Assembly: GCF_040538665.1 (NCBI RefSeq)
Contig: NZ_JBEWXT010000001.1
Span: 2,940,501 to 3,004,500 of the forward strand
Reading direction: 5' to 3'
DNA from: Aureibaculum sp. 2308TA14-22
Lineage (GTDB): Bacteria; Bacteroidota; Bacteroidia; Flavobacteriales; Flavobacteriaceae
Length of the DNA stretch: 64,000 nucleotides
Part shown: positions 17,288 through 25,704 of the stretch, piece after piece
Layout of the letters: each line of letters starts with the position of its first letter
Position numbering within the stretch: position 1 is the stretch's first letter
Position numbers and translations under genes: made by a program
Notes under the pieces: model-generated
The model's input: the letters and a program-made list of their open reading frames with translations, nothing else
Database searches by the model: none
Told to the model about the DNA's origin: nothing

Positions 17288-17409
17288 TCAATATCCTATT
17301 TTTCAAGCGGCAAAGTTACGTTTTAACTATTAAAAGAGAAAAAATTTAAAGGTTCAATTGCTCTAGTGATTTTTTCATACTTTTAACAATCAGAAAATCA
17401 CACCTTATC

Positions 17410-19029
17410 ATGAAGAAAATTATCCTTTTAGTTTCCGCACTTTTTTTATTAATTGCTTGTGAAAAACAAGAAAAAGCTGATGTATTGGTTATTAATGCCA
17501 ATATTTATACCGTCGATGATTCATTCTCAAAAGCGGAAGCGGTTGCCGTAAAAGAGGGTAAATTTATTGCCGTAGGCACAACTGCTGAATTAAAAAAGAA
17601 ATATGTTGCCGAAAAAACAATTGATGCCGAAGGGAAAACAATTGTCCCCGGATTAATAGATGCCCATTGTCACTTTTATGGTTTGGGTTTGTCAGAACAA
17701 AAGGTAAAACTTGAGGGTACCAAAAGTTATAGTGAAGTTTTAGAACGGTTAGCTTCCTTTCAAAAAGAAAAAAATGTAAGTTATATTACCGGACGCGGTT
17801 GGGATCAAAATGATTGGGAAGTAAAAGAATTCCCGACAAAAGAAAGGCTTGACTCTTTATTTCCTGATACTCCAGTTGCCATAAGACGTGTGGACGGTCA
17901 TGCGTTGTTGGCCAATCAGGCAGCAATTGATTTGGCTGGCGTTACCGTTAACACCCCTTTTTCTGGAGGGGATATTCTCAAAAAAGATGGAAAATTAACA
18001 GGAGTTTTTGTCGATAACCCTATGGGATTGATCGGTTCCAAAATTCCTGGGCCTAGTTTACAAGAATCCGTTCAGGCATTAAAAGATGCTGAAAAAATTT
18101 GTTTAGCACATGGTCTAACCACTGTCAATGATGCCGGTCTTTCAAAAGGAACAATTGAATTAATAGACAGTTTACAACAAGCTGGCGAACTAAAAATTAA
18201 AGTTTACGCAATGGTTTCTGGCTCTAAGCGAAATTTAGATTATTATTTGAACAAAGGCATTTATAAAACAGATAGATTGAATGTACGTTCTTTTAAAGTA
18301 TATGGCGACGGTGCCTTGGGTTCAAGAGGGGCAGCCATGCGAGAACCATATAGCGATAAACCAGGTCATTTTGGAGCGTTGGTTAATACTATCGAAAACT
18401 TAAAAGAAATAGCAGAGCGTATCGCCGATTCAGATTTCCAGATGAATACCCATGCCATTGGTGATTCTGCCAACCATTATTTATTAGAAACGTACAAAGA
18501 AGTTTTAAAAGATAAAAAAGACCGCCGTTGGAAAATTGAACACGCTCAAATTATTTCTCCTGAAGATTTTGATTTTTTCAAAAATATCATACCATCAATT
18601 CAACCGACACACGCTACATCCGACATGTATTGGGCAAAAGACCGTGTTGGTTCAGAACGTATTAAAGGGGCTTATGCCTATAAAGACTTGTTAAAACAAT
18701 ATGGTAAAGTAGCTTTAGGAACTGATTTTCCCGTTGAACAAGTGAGTCCGATGCTAACTTTCTACGCCGCAGTAGCCAGAAAAGATTTGAACAATTATCC
18801 CGAAAATGGTTTTCAGATGGAAAACGCTTTATCAAGAGAAGAAACGCTAAAAGGCATGACCATTTGGGCAGCCTATTCCAATTTTGAAGAAAATGAAAAA
18901 GGCAGTATTGAAGTCGGTAAAATGGCCGATTTCATTATCCTAAATCAAAATATAATGGAAATACCAGTTAAAGATGTTCCCAATATAAAAGTGGTGGAAA
19001 CTTACGTTAATGGTGAAAAATTAAATTAA
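17410..19029 (+). CDS. Lipoprotein amidohydrolase, YtcJ-like
   Basis: A 539-residue metal-dependent hydrolase of the amidohydrolase superfamily. The signal MKKIILLVSALFLLIAC ends in a lipobox, so it is probably membrane-anchored. Metal ligands appear as DAHCHFYG (HxH), a carboxylated-lysine or Glu region near KVYGDGALGSRGA, HAIGD, KIEHAQ and GTDFPVEQ. This set and order match the YtcJ-like branch. Substrate is unknown (an amide or cyclic amide). It is monocistronic and convergent with the DUF2911 gene. Confidence 0.88.
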   Translation: MKKIILLVSALFLLIACEKQEKADVLVINANIYTVDDSFSKAEAVAVKEGKFIAVGTTAELKKKYVAEKTIDAEGKTIVPGLIDAHCHFYGLGLSEQKVKLEGTKSYSEVLERLASFQKEKNVSYITGRGWDQNDWEVKEFPTKERLDSLFPDTPVAIRRVDGHALLANQAAIDLAGVTVNTPFSGGDILKKDGKLTGVFVDNPMGLIGSKIPGPSLQESVQALKDAEKICLAHGLTTVNDAGLSKGTIELIDSLQQAGELKIKVYAMVSGSKRNLDYYLNKGIYKTDRLNVRSFKVYGDGALGSRGAAMREPYSDKPGHFGALVNTIENLKEIAERIADSDFQMNTHAIGDSANHYLLETYKEVLKDKKDRRWKIEHAQIISPEDFDFFKNIIPSIQPTHATSDMYWAKDRVGSERIKGAYAYKDLLKQYGKVALGTDFPVEQVSPMLTFYAAVARKDLNNYPENGFQMENALSREETLKGMTIWAAYSNFEENEKGSIEVGKMADFIILNQNIMEIPVKDVPNIKVVETYVNGEKLN

Positions 19030-19045
19030 CATCCTTACTCCTTAT

Positions 19046-19117
19046 GTCACCTCGAGCGGAGTCAAGAGGTAGTTATGTGAGCAAATTATAATAGGTCTCG
19101 ACTTCGCTCGACCTGAC
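19046..19117. repeat. Pair of palindromic repeats between convergent genes
   Basis: GTCACCTCGAGCGGAGTC with downstream AAGAGGT (19046-19070), and AGGTCTCGACTTCGCTCGAC followed by CTGAC (19093-19117). They are roughly reverse complements of each other. Each is also internally palindromic (ACCTC...GAGGT; AGGTC...GACCT). Together they would fold into one or two strong hairpins and could stop transcription from both sides. The GAGCGGAGTCGAG-type core belongs to a third dispersed repeat family of this window. Confidence 0.7.
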
Positions 19118-19129
19118 AAACAAAGTTAA

Positions 19130-19699
19130 TTAATTTGAAACGATTACTGGCTCTTTTTCAAATTTTATGGGAACGTTAACTCTAACGGTATCCCAGCCCA
19201 ATATCATTTTAGTAGCGTCATTTTTCTCTTTAAAGGTTATTGTAAAATCCTTTAAAGGCTCTCCTTTTTTTACAGGAACAGCAATTTCCGCAACATTAAA
19301 AATTGGATTGTATTGAAAAGATCCCCAAACATCTGTTTGAGAATTTAAAATAACAAGCCAATCATTCTCTCCTGGAATAGTAACCAATACATAAGTACCA
19401 GCTTTTACTTTGCAATTGCCAAATTCCACATCTTTATAGAATTTAACTTCAGTAGCTTCATTGGCACCAGTTCGCCATAATTTATTATATGGAACAAGAT
19501 TGCCAAATACTTCTTCATCATTTTTTTGAGGTCTGCCATAAAGTACTTTAGCCAAAGGAGGTGTTATTTTGCTTTCCCTATAGTATGATATATCATGTGG
19601 AATATCATCTACAGCCACAAAGCCTTGACCTCTAGCTTCAGAGGTAAATAAAAGCATTAAAAAGAGGGAGATTATAGTTGAAATGTAAAGTTTTACCAT
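19130..19699 (-). CDS. DUF2911 domain-containing secreted protein
   Basis: A 189-residue protein with a signal peptide (MVKLYISTIISLFLMLLFTSEARG). A single DUF2911 domain follows, recognised from VLYGRPQKNDEEVFGNLVPYNKLWRTGANEATEV, KVKAGTYVLVTIP and WGSFQYNP read as separate blocks. The family is common in Bacteroidota and has no established function. It is predicted periplasmic. It is transcribed toward the amidohydrolase gene. Confidence 0.85.
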   Translation of the reverse strand: MVKLYISTIISLFLMLLFTSEARGQGFVAVDDIPHDISYYRESKITPPLAKVLYGRPQKNDEEVFGNLVPYNKLWRTGANEATEVKFYKDVEFGNCKVKAGTYVLVTIPGENDWLVILNSQTDVWGSFQYNPIFNVAEIAVPVKKGEPLKDFTITFKEKNDATKMILGWDTVRVNVPIKFEKEPVIVSN

Positions 19700-19889
19700 G
19701 CAATAATTTAGTTTAGTTGGCTTAACAACGTTATTTTTGCCGCTTTAGTATTAAAAATTTAAACTAAAAAGATAATTAGTGTTTTTAAAAAATTACATAT
19801 TTATACTAAAAATAACTTAATTGTATTAATTTGTAATCATATTATTATTTTTTATTTATAAATTGAAATAAAAAATGAATTTTTGCATC

Positions 19890-20049
19890 GAACTAGTCTT
19901 GACTTATTGTTTTTTACCGAAAATGAGATAAAATTTGTTCAGATGAGGTAGTTTTTGCAATTCATAGCAGAGCTACGGATAAAAAAAGTAACGAAATATG
20001 AGCGAATTTTGGCAATTTTTTAGGGAAAAGAAAAAATCAAGACGAGTTC
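19890..20049. repeat. MITE-like 160-bp element in the asnB upstream region
   Basis: This lies in the 375-bp gene-free stretch 19700-20074. The ends are imperfect inverted repeats: GAACTAGTCTTGACT at 19890-19904 and, on the opposite strand, GAACTCGTCTTGATT from 20049-20035 (13 of 15 identical). The interior has no ORF. It contains a small hairpin around TAGCAGAGCTA and AT-rich tracts. No target-site duplication is evident. The right end lies 25 bp before the asnB start, so the element probably carries or alters its promoter. The rest of the gap (19700-19889) is AT-rich with nothing else recognisable. Confidence 0.5.
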
Positions 20050-20074
20050 ATTAATAAAATTAGAAACTTAAATT

Positions 20075-21739
20075 ATGTGTGGAATTGTATGTGCTTTTGA
20101 TTTAAAGCAAAAATCTGAAGAATTGAGACCTCAAGTATTAGAGATGTCTCAAAAAATCCGTCATCGTGGGCCAGATTGGAGTGGAATTTATGCTGACGAC
20201 AAGGCTATTTTAGCTCATGAACGCCTGGCTATTGTCGATCCTGCTTCTGGAAAACAACCTTTATTTAGCGAGGATAAAAAATTGATATTAGCTGCCAATG
20301 GCGAAATTTATAATCATCGTGAGCTGAGAAAACAATTTGAAGGCAATTATAATTTTCAAACGGAATCGGATTGTGAAGTAATTTTAGCTCTCTATCAAAA
20401 AAAAGGAGTCGACTTTATTGACGAAATGAACGGAATTTTCGGTTTTGCGATTTATGATGTAGAAAAAGACGAATATTTTATTGCTAGAGATCATATGGGT
20501 ATTATTCCATTATATATAGGGTGGGATGCCAACGGAACGTTTTATGTAGCTTCTGAATTAAAAGCTTTGGAAGGTGTTTGTACAAAAATTCAATTGTTCC
20601 CTCCTGGACACTATATGTCCAGTAAAGATGGAGAATTTGTACAATGGTACAAAAGAGATTGGACGGAATATGATGCGGTTAAGGATAACAAGACTTCAAT
20701 TCAAGAGTTAAAAGAAGCTCTAGAAGCTGCCGTACACCGTCAATTAATGAGTGATGTGCCTTATGGTGTTCTACTTTCTGGCGGATTAGATTCATCTGTT
20801 ACTTCAGCTATTGCCAAAAAATATGCTGAAAAGCGTATTGAGTCTGGAGATACCAAAGCCGCTTGGTGGCCACAATTACACTCTTTTTCTGTGGGGTTAG
20901 AGGGTTCACCTGACCTGGCGGCTGCTCAAAAAGTAGCAGACCATATTGGTACGGTACACCATGAAATTAAATTTACCATACAAGAAGGTTTGGATGCCAT
21001 ACGTGATGTTATCTATAAAATAGAGACCTATGATATTACTACAATTCGTTCTTCCACACCTATGTATTTAATGGCAAGGGTTATTAAATCTATGGGTATA
21101 AAAATGGTATTGTCCGGTGAAGGAGCCGATGAAATTTTTGGCGGATATTTGTACTTTCATAAAGCACCTAATGCCAAAGAATTTCATGAAGAAACTGTAC
21201 GTAAATTAAGCAAACTGCATATGTACGATTGTTTGCGTGCCAATAAAAGCTTAGCTGCTTGGGGTATTGAAGGCCGTGTTCCTTTTTTGGATAAAGAATT
21301 TATGGATGTTGCTATGCGTATCAATCCAAAAGATAAAATGATAAATGGTGAACGTATGGAAAAGTGGGTGGTTAGAAAAGCATTTGAAGATATGATACCC
21401 GATAGTGTAGCATGGAGACAAAAAGAACAATTTAGTGATGGCGTAGGGTATAGTTGGATAGATACGTTAAAAGAAATTGTAGAGAAAGAAGTAAGTGATG
21501 AACAATTGGCGAATGCTAAGTATAAATTCCCAATTCAAACACCAACAACGAAAGAAGAATTTTATTACAGATCTATTTTTACAGAACATTTCCCAAGTGA
21601 CACGGCAGCATTATCAGTACCGCAGGAAGCTTCTGTAGCCTGCAGCACACAAATTGCTTTAGATTGGGATGAAAGTTTTAAAAACATGAACGAGCCTTCC
21701 GGAAGAGCCATTGCAAATGTTCATGACGATGCTTATTAG
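20075..21739 (+). CDS. asnB: Asparagine synthase (glutamine-hydrolysing)
   Basis: A 554-residue class II amidotransferase. Cys2 in MCGIVCAFD is the nucleophile of the glutaminase domain, which also shows RHRGPDWSG and NGEIYNH. The synthetase domain has the PP-loop LLSGGLDSSVTSAIAKK and VLSGEGADEIFGGY. It makes asparagine from aspartate, ATP and glutamine. Length matches AsnB. It is followed by a strong terminator and so appears monocistronic. Confidence 0.97.
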   Translation: MCGIVCAFDLKQKSEELRPQVLEMSQKIRHRGPDWSGIYADDKAILAHERLAIVDPASGKQPLFSEDKKLILAANGEIYNHRELRKQFEGNYNFQTESDCEVILALYQKKGVDFIDEMNGIFGFAIYDVEKDEYFIARDHMGIIPLYIGWDANGTFYVASELKALEGVCTKIQLFPPGHYMSSKDGEFVQWYKRDWTEYDAVKDNKTSIQELKEALEAAVHRQLMSDVPYGVLLSGGLDSSVTSAIAKKYAEKRIESGDTKAAWWPQLHSFSVGLEGSPDLAAAQKVADHIGTVHHEIKFTIQEGLDAIRDVIYKIETYDITTIRSSTPMYLMARVIKSMGIKMVLSGEGADEIFGGYLYFHKAPNAKEFHEETVRKLSKLHMYDCLRANKSLAAWGIEGRVPFLDKEFMDVAMRINPKDKMINGERMEKWVVRKAFEDMIPDSVAWRQKEQFSDGVGYSWIDTLKEIVEKEVSDEQLANAKYKFPIQTPTTKEEFYYRSIFTEHFPSDTAALSVPQEASVACSTQIALDWDESFKNMNEPSGRAIANVHDDAY

Positions 21740-21761
21740 AAGAAAAAATAAATTTTTAATA

Positions 21762-21790
21762 AAAAACGCTGCTTTTGGCAGCGTTTTTGT
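21762..21790 (+). terminator. Intrinsic terminator after asnB
   Basis: AAAAACGCTGC (21762-21772), loop TTTTG, GCAGCGTTTTT (21778-21788), then GTTTTTT. It is an 11-bp stem with a T tract, between asnB and the GIN-domain gene. Confidence 0.88.
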
Positions 21791-21827
21791 TTTTTATATA
21801 TCTTTGATAACAACAAAACTAAAGATA

Positions 21828-22658
21828 ATGAAAAATTACTCCCTAGTCATTGTACTTGTTACGATGGTATTATTCCCTTTAAATATGTCTGCCCAAGACA
21901 AACTAAAAGGCAATAAAATAGTAACTACAGAAAACAGATATATTGAGGGCTTTTCTAAAATTGAAACGCACGATAAAATTGAAGTTATTATTACTCAAGG
22001 TATGGAACAATCCGTTACCGTTGAAGCAGATGAAAATTTACACGTAGCAGTTTATACGGAAGTTAGAGATAGTACGTTGATTATTGATCTCACCAAACGT
22101 ATCACCAGAAAAAAAGAGTTGCGGGTATTGGTTACTATAGACCAATATATTGATGAAATTATAACTAAAGATAAATCTGAAATTACTTCTTCTGGCACAT
22201 TAAAATTTGACCATTTAACTATTAATGCCGAAGACGATTCCAAGTTAACATTAGATTTCCAAGCTTCTAAACTCGTTTTAAATAATAACGAAAGTGCCAA
22301 TGCTAAATTAACCGTTAATGCTGATGATGTTTTTATAAATGCCGACAAATCTGGAAAAGCTAAAATTAATCTTTCCTGTAATATTGTTGAAGCCACTATT
22401 CAAGGAGGGTCAACTACTGATATTTCTGGAGGATGCTCCGAACTATATGTGAATGCTGAAGATAGAAGTAATTTTAAAGGCGAAAGCCTAGAAAGCAATG
22501 ATATAATTGTAGAAGCTACAGATAATGCAGATGTACAAATAAATGCAAAAAAAGAGGTTATTATTTCTGCTGCGGATGGTGCTGAAGTTTATATTTTTAA
22601 CAACCCTAAAATAACTATTGAAAAATTTACGGATAAGGCTATTTTAAGAAAAAAATAA
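21828..22658 (+). CDS. Head GIN domain (DUF2807) secreted protein
   Basis: The start is MKNYSLVIVLVTMVLFPLNMSAQ at 21828; the longer frame reads back through the asnB terminator and is rejected. The 276-residue protein has a signal peptide and then a DUF2807 head-GIN domain. That domain is a beta-helix-like run of short turns such as IEGFSKIETHDKIEVII, LTINAEDDSKLTLD, LYVNAEDRSNFKGES and VIISAADGAEVYIFNNP. It is probably periplasmic or on the outer membrane. It lies 65 bp before the response-regulator gene on the same strand and may share its transcript. Confidence 0.85.
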   Translation: MKNYSLVIVLVTMVLFPLNMSAQDKLKGNKIVTTENRYIEGFSKIETHDKIEVIITQGMEQSVTVEADENLHVAVYTEVRDSTLIIDLTKRITRKKELRVLVTIDQYIDEIITKDKSEITSSGTLKFDHLTINAEDDSKLTLDFQASKLVLNNNESANAKLTVNADDVFINADKSGKAKINLSCNIVEATIQGGSTTDISGGCSELYVNAEDRSNFKGESLESNDIIVEATDNADVQINAKKEVIISAADGAEVYIFNNPKITIEKFTDKAILRKK

Positions 22659-22723
22659 GAAAACACATTGCACTTGTTTGTGTAAATAATTCCATTTTTG
22701 TAGATAACTCTAAATTTTAAAAA

Positions 22724-23407
22724 ATGAAAATATTAATAGTTGAAGACGAAGTCGAATTGCTAGATTCAATGGCAAGCTATCTTAAAAATGAAGACTTTAT
22801 TTGCGAAAAAGCCACTTCTTTTTTTGATGCAGAAGATAAAATCGTAAGTTTTAAATACGATATAATTATACTTGATATAACATTGCCAGATGGTAGTGGC
22901 ATTGACTTATTAAAATTAGTAAAAGAACAATCTTCTAAAACTGGAGTTTTAATTGTTTCCGCTAAAGACTCTTTAGATGATAAGTTAAAAGGGTTAGATC
23001 TAGGTGCAGATGATTACATTACCAAACCTTTCCATTTGGCAGAATTAAACTCACGGATTAATTCGTTAATTAGACGCAGAAATTTTGATGGCGATGAGTT
23101 TATTGAATTCAATGAAATAAGAGTAGATCCTAGCTCCAAAGAAGTAACCGTTCATGGAAAGCCTGTCGAAGTGACCAAAAAAGAATACAATTTATTGCTC
23201 TATTTTATCACTAATAAAAATAAAGTATTAACTAAAGAATCTATAGCAGAACACCTATGGGGTGATGATATAGAAATGGCAGACAGTTACGATTTCATTT
23301 ACACACACATGGGTAATTTACGTAAAAAAATAAACAAATTAGGCGGAAATAATTACTTACAAACAATGTATGGCCTTGGTTATAAATTCACAGATACACT
23401 TAAGTAA
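22724..23407 (+). CDS. OmpR/PhoB-family response regulator
   Basis: A 227-residue regulator. The receiver domain has the acidic pair in VEDEVE, phospho-acceptor Asp51 in IIILDITLPDGSG, and the conserved Lys in ITKPFHLAEL. The C-terminal winged helix shows VTKKEYNLLLYFITNKNKVL and YTHMGNLRKKI. It is paired with the kinase 30 bp downstream. Its likely targets are the 11-bp direct repeats (TCTTAAGAAT/TCTTTAGAAT) found in three promoters just downstream at 24822, 25443 and 25664. Confidence 0.93.
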   Translation: MKILIVEDEVELLDSMASYLKNEDFICEKATSFFDAEDKIVSFKYDIIILDITLPDGSGIDLLKLVKEQSSKTGVLIVSAKDSLDDKLKGLDLGADDYITKPFHLAELNSRINSLIRRRNFDGDEFIEFNEIRVDPSSKEVTVHGKPVEVTKKEYNLLLYFITNKNKVLTKESIAEHLWGDDIEMADSYDFIYTHMGNLRKKINKLGGNNYLQTMYGLGYKFTDTLK

Positions 23408-23437
23408 ATTCAAATTATACTTTTTTAAAAACAACCA

Positions 23438-24727
23438 ATGAAACTAATAGAAAGAACAAGTAGAACTTACCTCTGGCTATCTATTATAATATTTATAGTT
23501 TCTGCTGGGATGTTAATTTTTGTCTTAACCGTTGTAATGAACAATAGATTGGATGAACAACTTCGTTACAGTAAAGATGTTATTGCCAAAGCTATCAAAT
23601 ATGATTATCCTCATATCATTTTTGAAGAGCCAAGAAAGCTAAACGAAACCGAATTAAAAAAATTTCCAAATGATACTGTAATATACAAAGACACGTTAAT
23701 TCTTAGGGCTATTGAAGGTGAAGGGATTGACGAATTTGAAAAATACAGACAGTTAACCGCTTATGAAACTCTCCATAATCAAAGATGGAAAATTGTTACA
23801 AGAAATTCGTTAGTTAGAAATCAAGATTTTATTTGGGTGATAGTAGTTTCTTCATTTATAATTATTCTACTTTTATTAATAGGGTTATGGATTTTAAACA
23901 CTAGAATATCTAAAAAAATATGGCACCCTTTTTACACTAATATTAATAGACTTAAAAACTTTTCGGTACAAGATCAAAAACCTATCGAGCTAGAAAATTC
24001 TAAAATTGATGAGTTTAAAGAGCTGAACAATTCAATACAAAACTTAACCCAAAAATTACAGTCAGACTTTAGTAATTTAAAAGAGTTTTCAGAAAATGCT
24101 TCGCATGAAATGCAAACGCCCTTGGCCATAATGCAGTCTAAAATTGAATTGTTATTGCAGTCGGAAAATATAAACAAAGAACAGTCAGAACAGTTACAAT
24201 CTATATACCAAGCAGGTAAGCGTTTATCAAAATTAAATAAGACATTGTTATTACTGGCAAAAGTTGAAAATCAACAATTCAGCACCAAAGAAGAAGTGTC
24301 TTTTAAAAACTTGATTGAAAAGCAATTAGAGAATTATGAAGATTTTATTCTGAATAAAAACATTAAGGTAAACAAAAAATTATCGGGCCATATTACCACA
24401 ACCAACACAACATTGGCAGATACATTAATTTCAAATTTATTAAGTAACGCCATAAAACATAACATTGATAATGGCACTATTTCAATTGTTTACTCAGAGA
24501 ATCAATTAATTTTTTCTAATACAGGTGAGTCATTAAAAGGAAATCCCGAAGACCTTTTTAACCGTTTTAAAAAACAAAGTACTCGTAAAGATTCATTAGG
24601 TTTAGGTCTGGCCATTATTAAACAGATTTGCGATGTTAACCAATGGCAATTAAATTATTTTTACGAAGACAAACTGCATACACTTAGTGTAAACTTTAAT
24701 ATAGATATCACTACAAAAAACGATTAA
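23438..24727 (+). CDS. Sensor histidine kinase partner of the OmpR-type regulator
   Basis: A 429-residue kinase with transmembrane helices at about 11-33 and 132-154 and a short periplasmic sensor of about 95 residues. His223 lies in ENASHEMQTPLAIMQSKIELL. The ATPase domain shows NLLSNAIKHN and SLGLGLAIIKQICD. The G1 box is divergent (LIFSNTGESL), as is common in this class. The signal is unknown. The PepSY-like protein encoded next could modulate it in the periplasm, which is speculative. Confidence 0.92.
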   Translation: MKLIERTSRTYLWLSIIIFIVSAGMLIFVLTVVMNNRLDEQLRYSKDVIAKAIKYDYPHIIFEEPRKLNETELKKFPNDTVIYKDTLILRAIEGEGIDEFEKYRQLTAYETLHNQRWKIVTRNSLVRNQDFIWVIVVSSFIIILLLLIGLWILNTRISKKIWHPFYTNINRLKNFSVQDQKPIELENSKIDEFKELNNSIQNLTQKLQSDFSNLKEFSENASHEMQTPLAIMQSKIELLLQSENINKEQSEQLQSIYQAGKRLSKLNKTLLLLAKVENQQFSTKEEVSFKNLIEKQLENYEDFILNKNIKVNKKLSGHITTTNTTLADTLISNLLSNAIKHNIDNGTISIVYSENQLIFSNTGESLKGNPEDLFNRFKKQSTRKDSLGLGLAIIKQICDVNQWQLNYFYEDKLHTLSVNFNIDITTKND

Positions 24728-24821
24728 TCATAATCAACCTTATTATCATCAAATTTTAGTTTCGTTTATATTTCCATAAGACAAATCACAATTAAATGTT
24801 AAAGTAAAAATCTTTACTTTA

Positions 24822-24857
24822 TCTTAAGAATCTCTTTAGAATCTGCCCCTACATTTG
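24822..24857 (+). promoter_or_regulatory. Regulated promoter of the PepSY-like gene, cassette copy 1
   Basis: Direct repeats TCTTAAGAAT (24822-24831) and TCTTTAGAAT (24833-24842) stand one helical turn (11 bp) apart. A 7-nt gap and the -10 element TACATTTG (24850-24857) follow. The repeats occupy the -33 position, where no TTG is present. This is what is expected of a promoter activated by an OmpR-type dimer. Confidence 0.72.
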
Positions 24858-24910
24858 TCCCAACAAAACAAATAAAACTAAATATTAATTAATTTAAAAA
24901 ACACAAAATC

Positions 24911-25240
24911 ATGAGAAAGTTAAGTTTTCTAGTAGCATTTGCAGTACTAAGTTTAATAAGCACTGCCACTTTTGCACAAGAGGTAGAAGAAACAGTAGAA
25001 ATTGTTGAGGCAGCTGCACAACAACAAGACAAAGTTGAAATACAGGTAAGCGAATTACCTGAAGCAGTTACAGCTACTATAGCTGCTGATTTTGCAGATT
25101 ATTCTGCTGACAAGGCATACAAAACTACAAAAGACGATCAAGAAGTTTATTGGGTAGTTTTATCAAAAGAAGATGCAAAAATCAAAGTTCTTTTTGATGC
25201 GGCTGGTAAAGTTATTGAGCAAAAAGCTGCTGAACTTTAA
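24911..25240 (+). CDS. Small secreted PepSY-like protein
   Basis: A 109-residue protein with signal peptide MRKLSFLVAFAVLSLISTATFAQ, an acidic linker, and one PepSY-like domain. Recognisable blocks are VSELPEAVTATIAADF, DKAYKTTKDDQEVYWVVL and AKIKVLFDAAGKVIEQKAAEL. Small PepSY-like proteins are often encoded beside two-component systems and are thought to act in the periplasm. It is preceded by the direct-repeat promoter and followed by a 37-nt element shared with the orphan cassette. Confidence 0.78.
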   Translation: MRKLSFLVAFAVLSLISTATFAQEVEETVEIVEAAAQQQDKVEIQVSELPEAVTATIAADFADYSADKAYKTTKDDQEVYWVVLSKEDAKIKVLFDAAGKVIEQKAAEL

Positions 25241-25245
25241 AAAAA

Positions 25246-25309
25246 AGCAAATTGGGTTGATTGCTTTTAATTGAAACAGCTTGACACACTTCGTTAAGCT
25301 GTTTCTTTC
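25246..25309 (+). terminator. 3' hairpin module after the PepSY-like gene
   Basis: A 37-nt stretch (25246-25282), starting AGCAAATTGGGTTGATTGCT and ending GAAACAGCTT, is identical to 25730-25766. It forms a small hairpin (AGCAA...TTGCT). The left arm of a second one follows: GAAACAGCTT (25273-25282) with AAGCTGTTTC (25296-25305), then TTTCA. Exact conservation in a 3' untranslated region suggests a functional RNA or a very recent duplication. Confidence 0.7.
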
Positions 25310-25334
25310 ACTAAAATATTATTTGAGTTAATTA

Positions 25335-25370
25335 AAAACACACTCCTTACGAGTGTGTTTTTTGTTTTTT
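25335..25370 (+). terminator. Intrinsic terminator
   Basis: AAAACACACTC (25335-25345), loop CTTAC, GAGTGTGTTTT (25351-25361), then TTGTTTTTT. It is a second, stronger terminator 30 bp after the 3' module of the PepSY-like gene. Confidence 0.85.
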
Positions 25371-25442
25371 GACAAATACCAGTTTTTTTCGTTTGTACAT
25401 TAGGGCTCTTAAATATCTGTTAAATTTATAATGGACTGATTA

Positions 25443-25478
25443 TCTTAAGAATATCTTTAGAATCATCCTTTACATTTG
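25443..25478 (+). promoter_or_regulatory. Regulated promoter, cassette copy 2
   Basis: TCTTAAGAAT (25443-25452) and TCTTTAGAAT (25454-25463) are 11 bp apart, with a 7-nt gap and TACATTTG (25471-25478). Repeat sequence, spacing and -10 element are the same as in copy 1. Confidence 0.72.
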
Positions 25479-25498
25479 ACTTAATAAATTTAAGAACA

Positions 25499-25642
25499 AT
25501 GAAAAACGAAAAAGATCTATTTTATGTAACCATAGCCAATCAAAATGCCAAAGTTAAATTTGTATTTGACATGAATGGACAATCGTTTAAGAAAGACGAT
25601 TTAAAAGCTATAATTCCACAACGTTTAATTGGAGCATTTTAA
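25499..25642 (+). CDS. Truncated PepSY-like paralogue (47 residues)
   Basis: An ATG frame 21 nt after the copy-2 -10 element. It reads MKNEKDLFYVTIANQNAKVK and continues FVFDMNGQSFKKDDLKAI to a stop at 25642. It aligns with the last third of the PepSY-like protein (EVYWVVLSKEDAKIKVLFDAAGKVIEQ) but lacks the signal peptide and first half. It could be a decayed duplicate or a real cytoplasmic micro-protein. The intact promoter with conserved spacing argues that it is still transcribed. Confidence 0.5.
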   Translation: MKNEKDLFYVTIANQNAKVKFVFDMNGQSFKKDDLKAIIPQRLIGAF

Positions 25643-25663
25643 TTTTTTTCAATTCTAGTCAAA

Positions 25664-25699
25664 ACTTTAGAATATCTTTAGATTCTAGTAGTACATTTG
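25664..25699 (+). promoter_or_regulatory. Regulated promoter, cassette copy 3 (no ORF)
   Basis: ACTTTAGAAT (25664-25673) and TCTTTAGATT (25675-25684) are 11 bp apart, with a 7-nt gap and TACATTTG (25692-25699). The repeats are slightly diverged, but spacing and -10 element are kept. No start codon with a usable frame follows before the hairpin module. Confidence 0.65.
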
Positions 25700-25704
25700 A
25701 ACTA

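Noticed and set aside
21711-21827. N-terminal extension of the GIN-domain protein
   Set aside because: It reads through the asnB stop and its terminator hairpin; a proper signal peptide starts at 21828.
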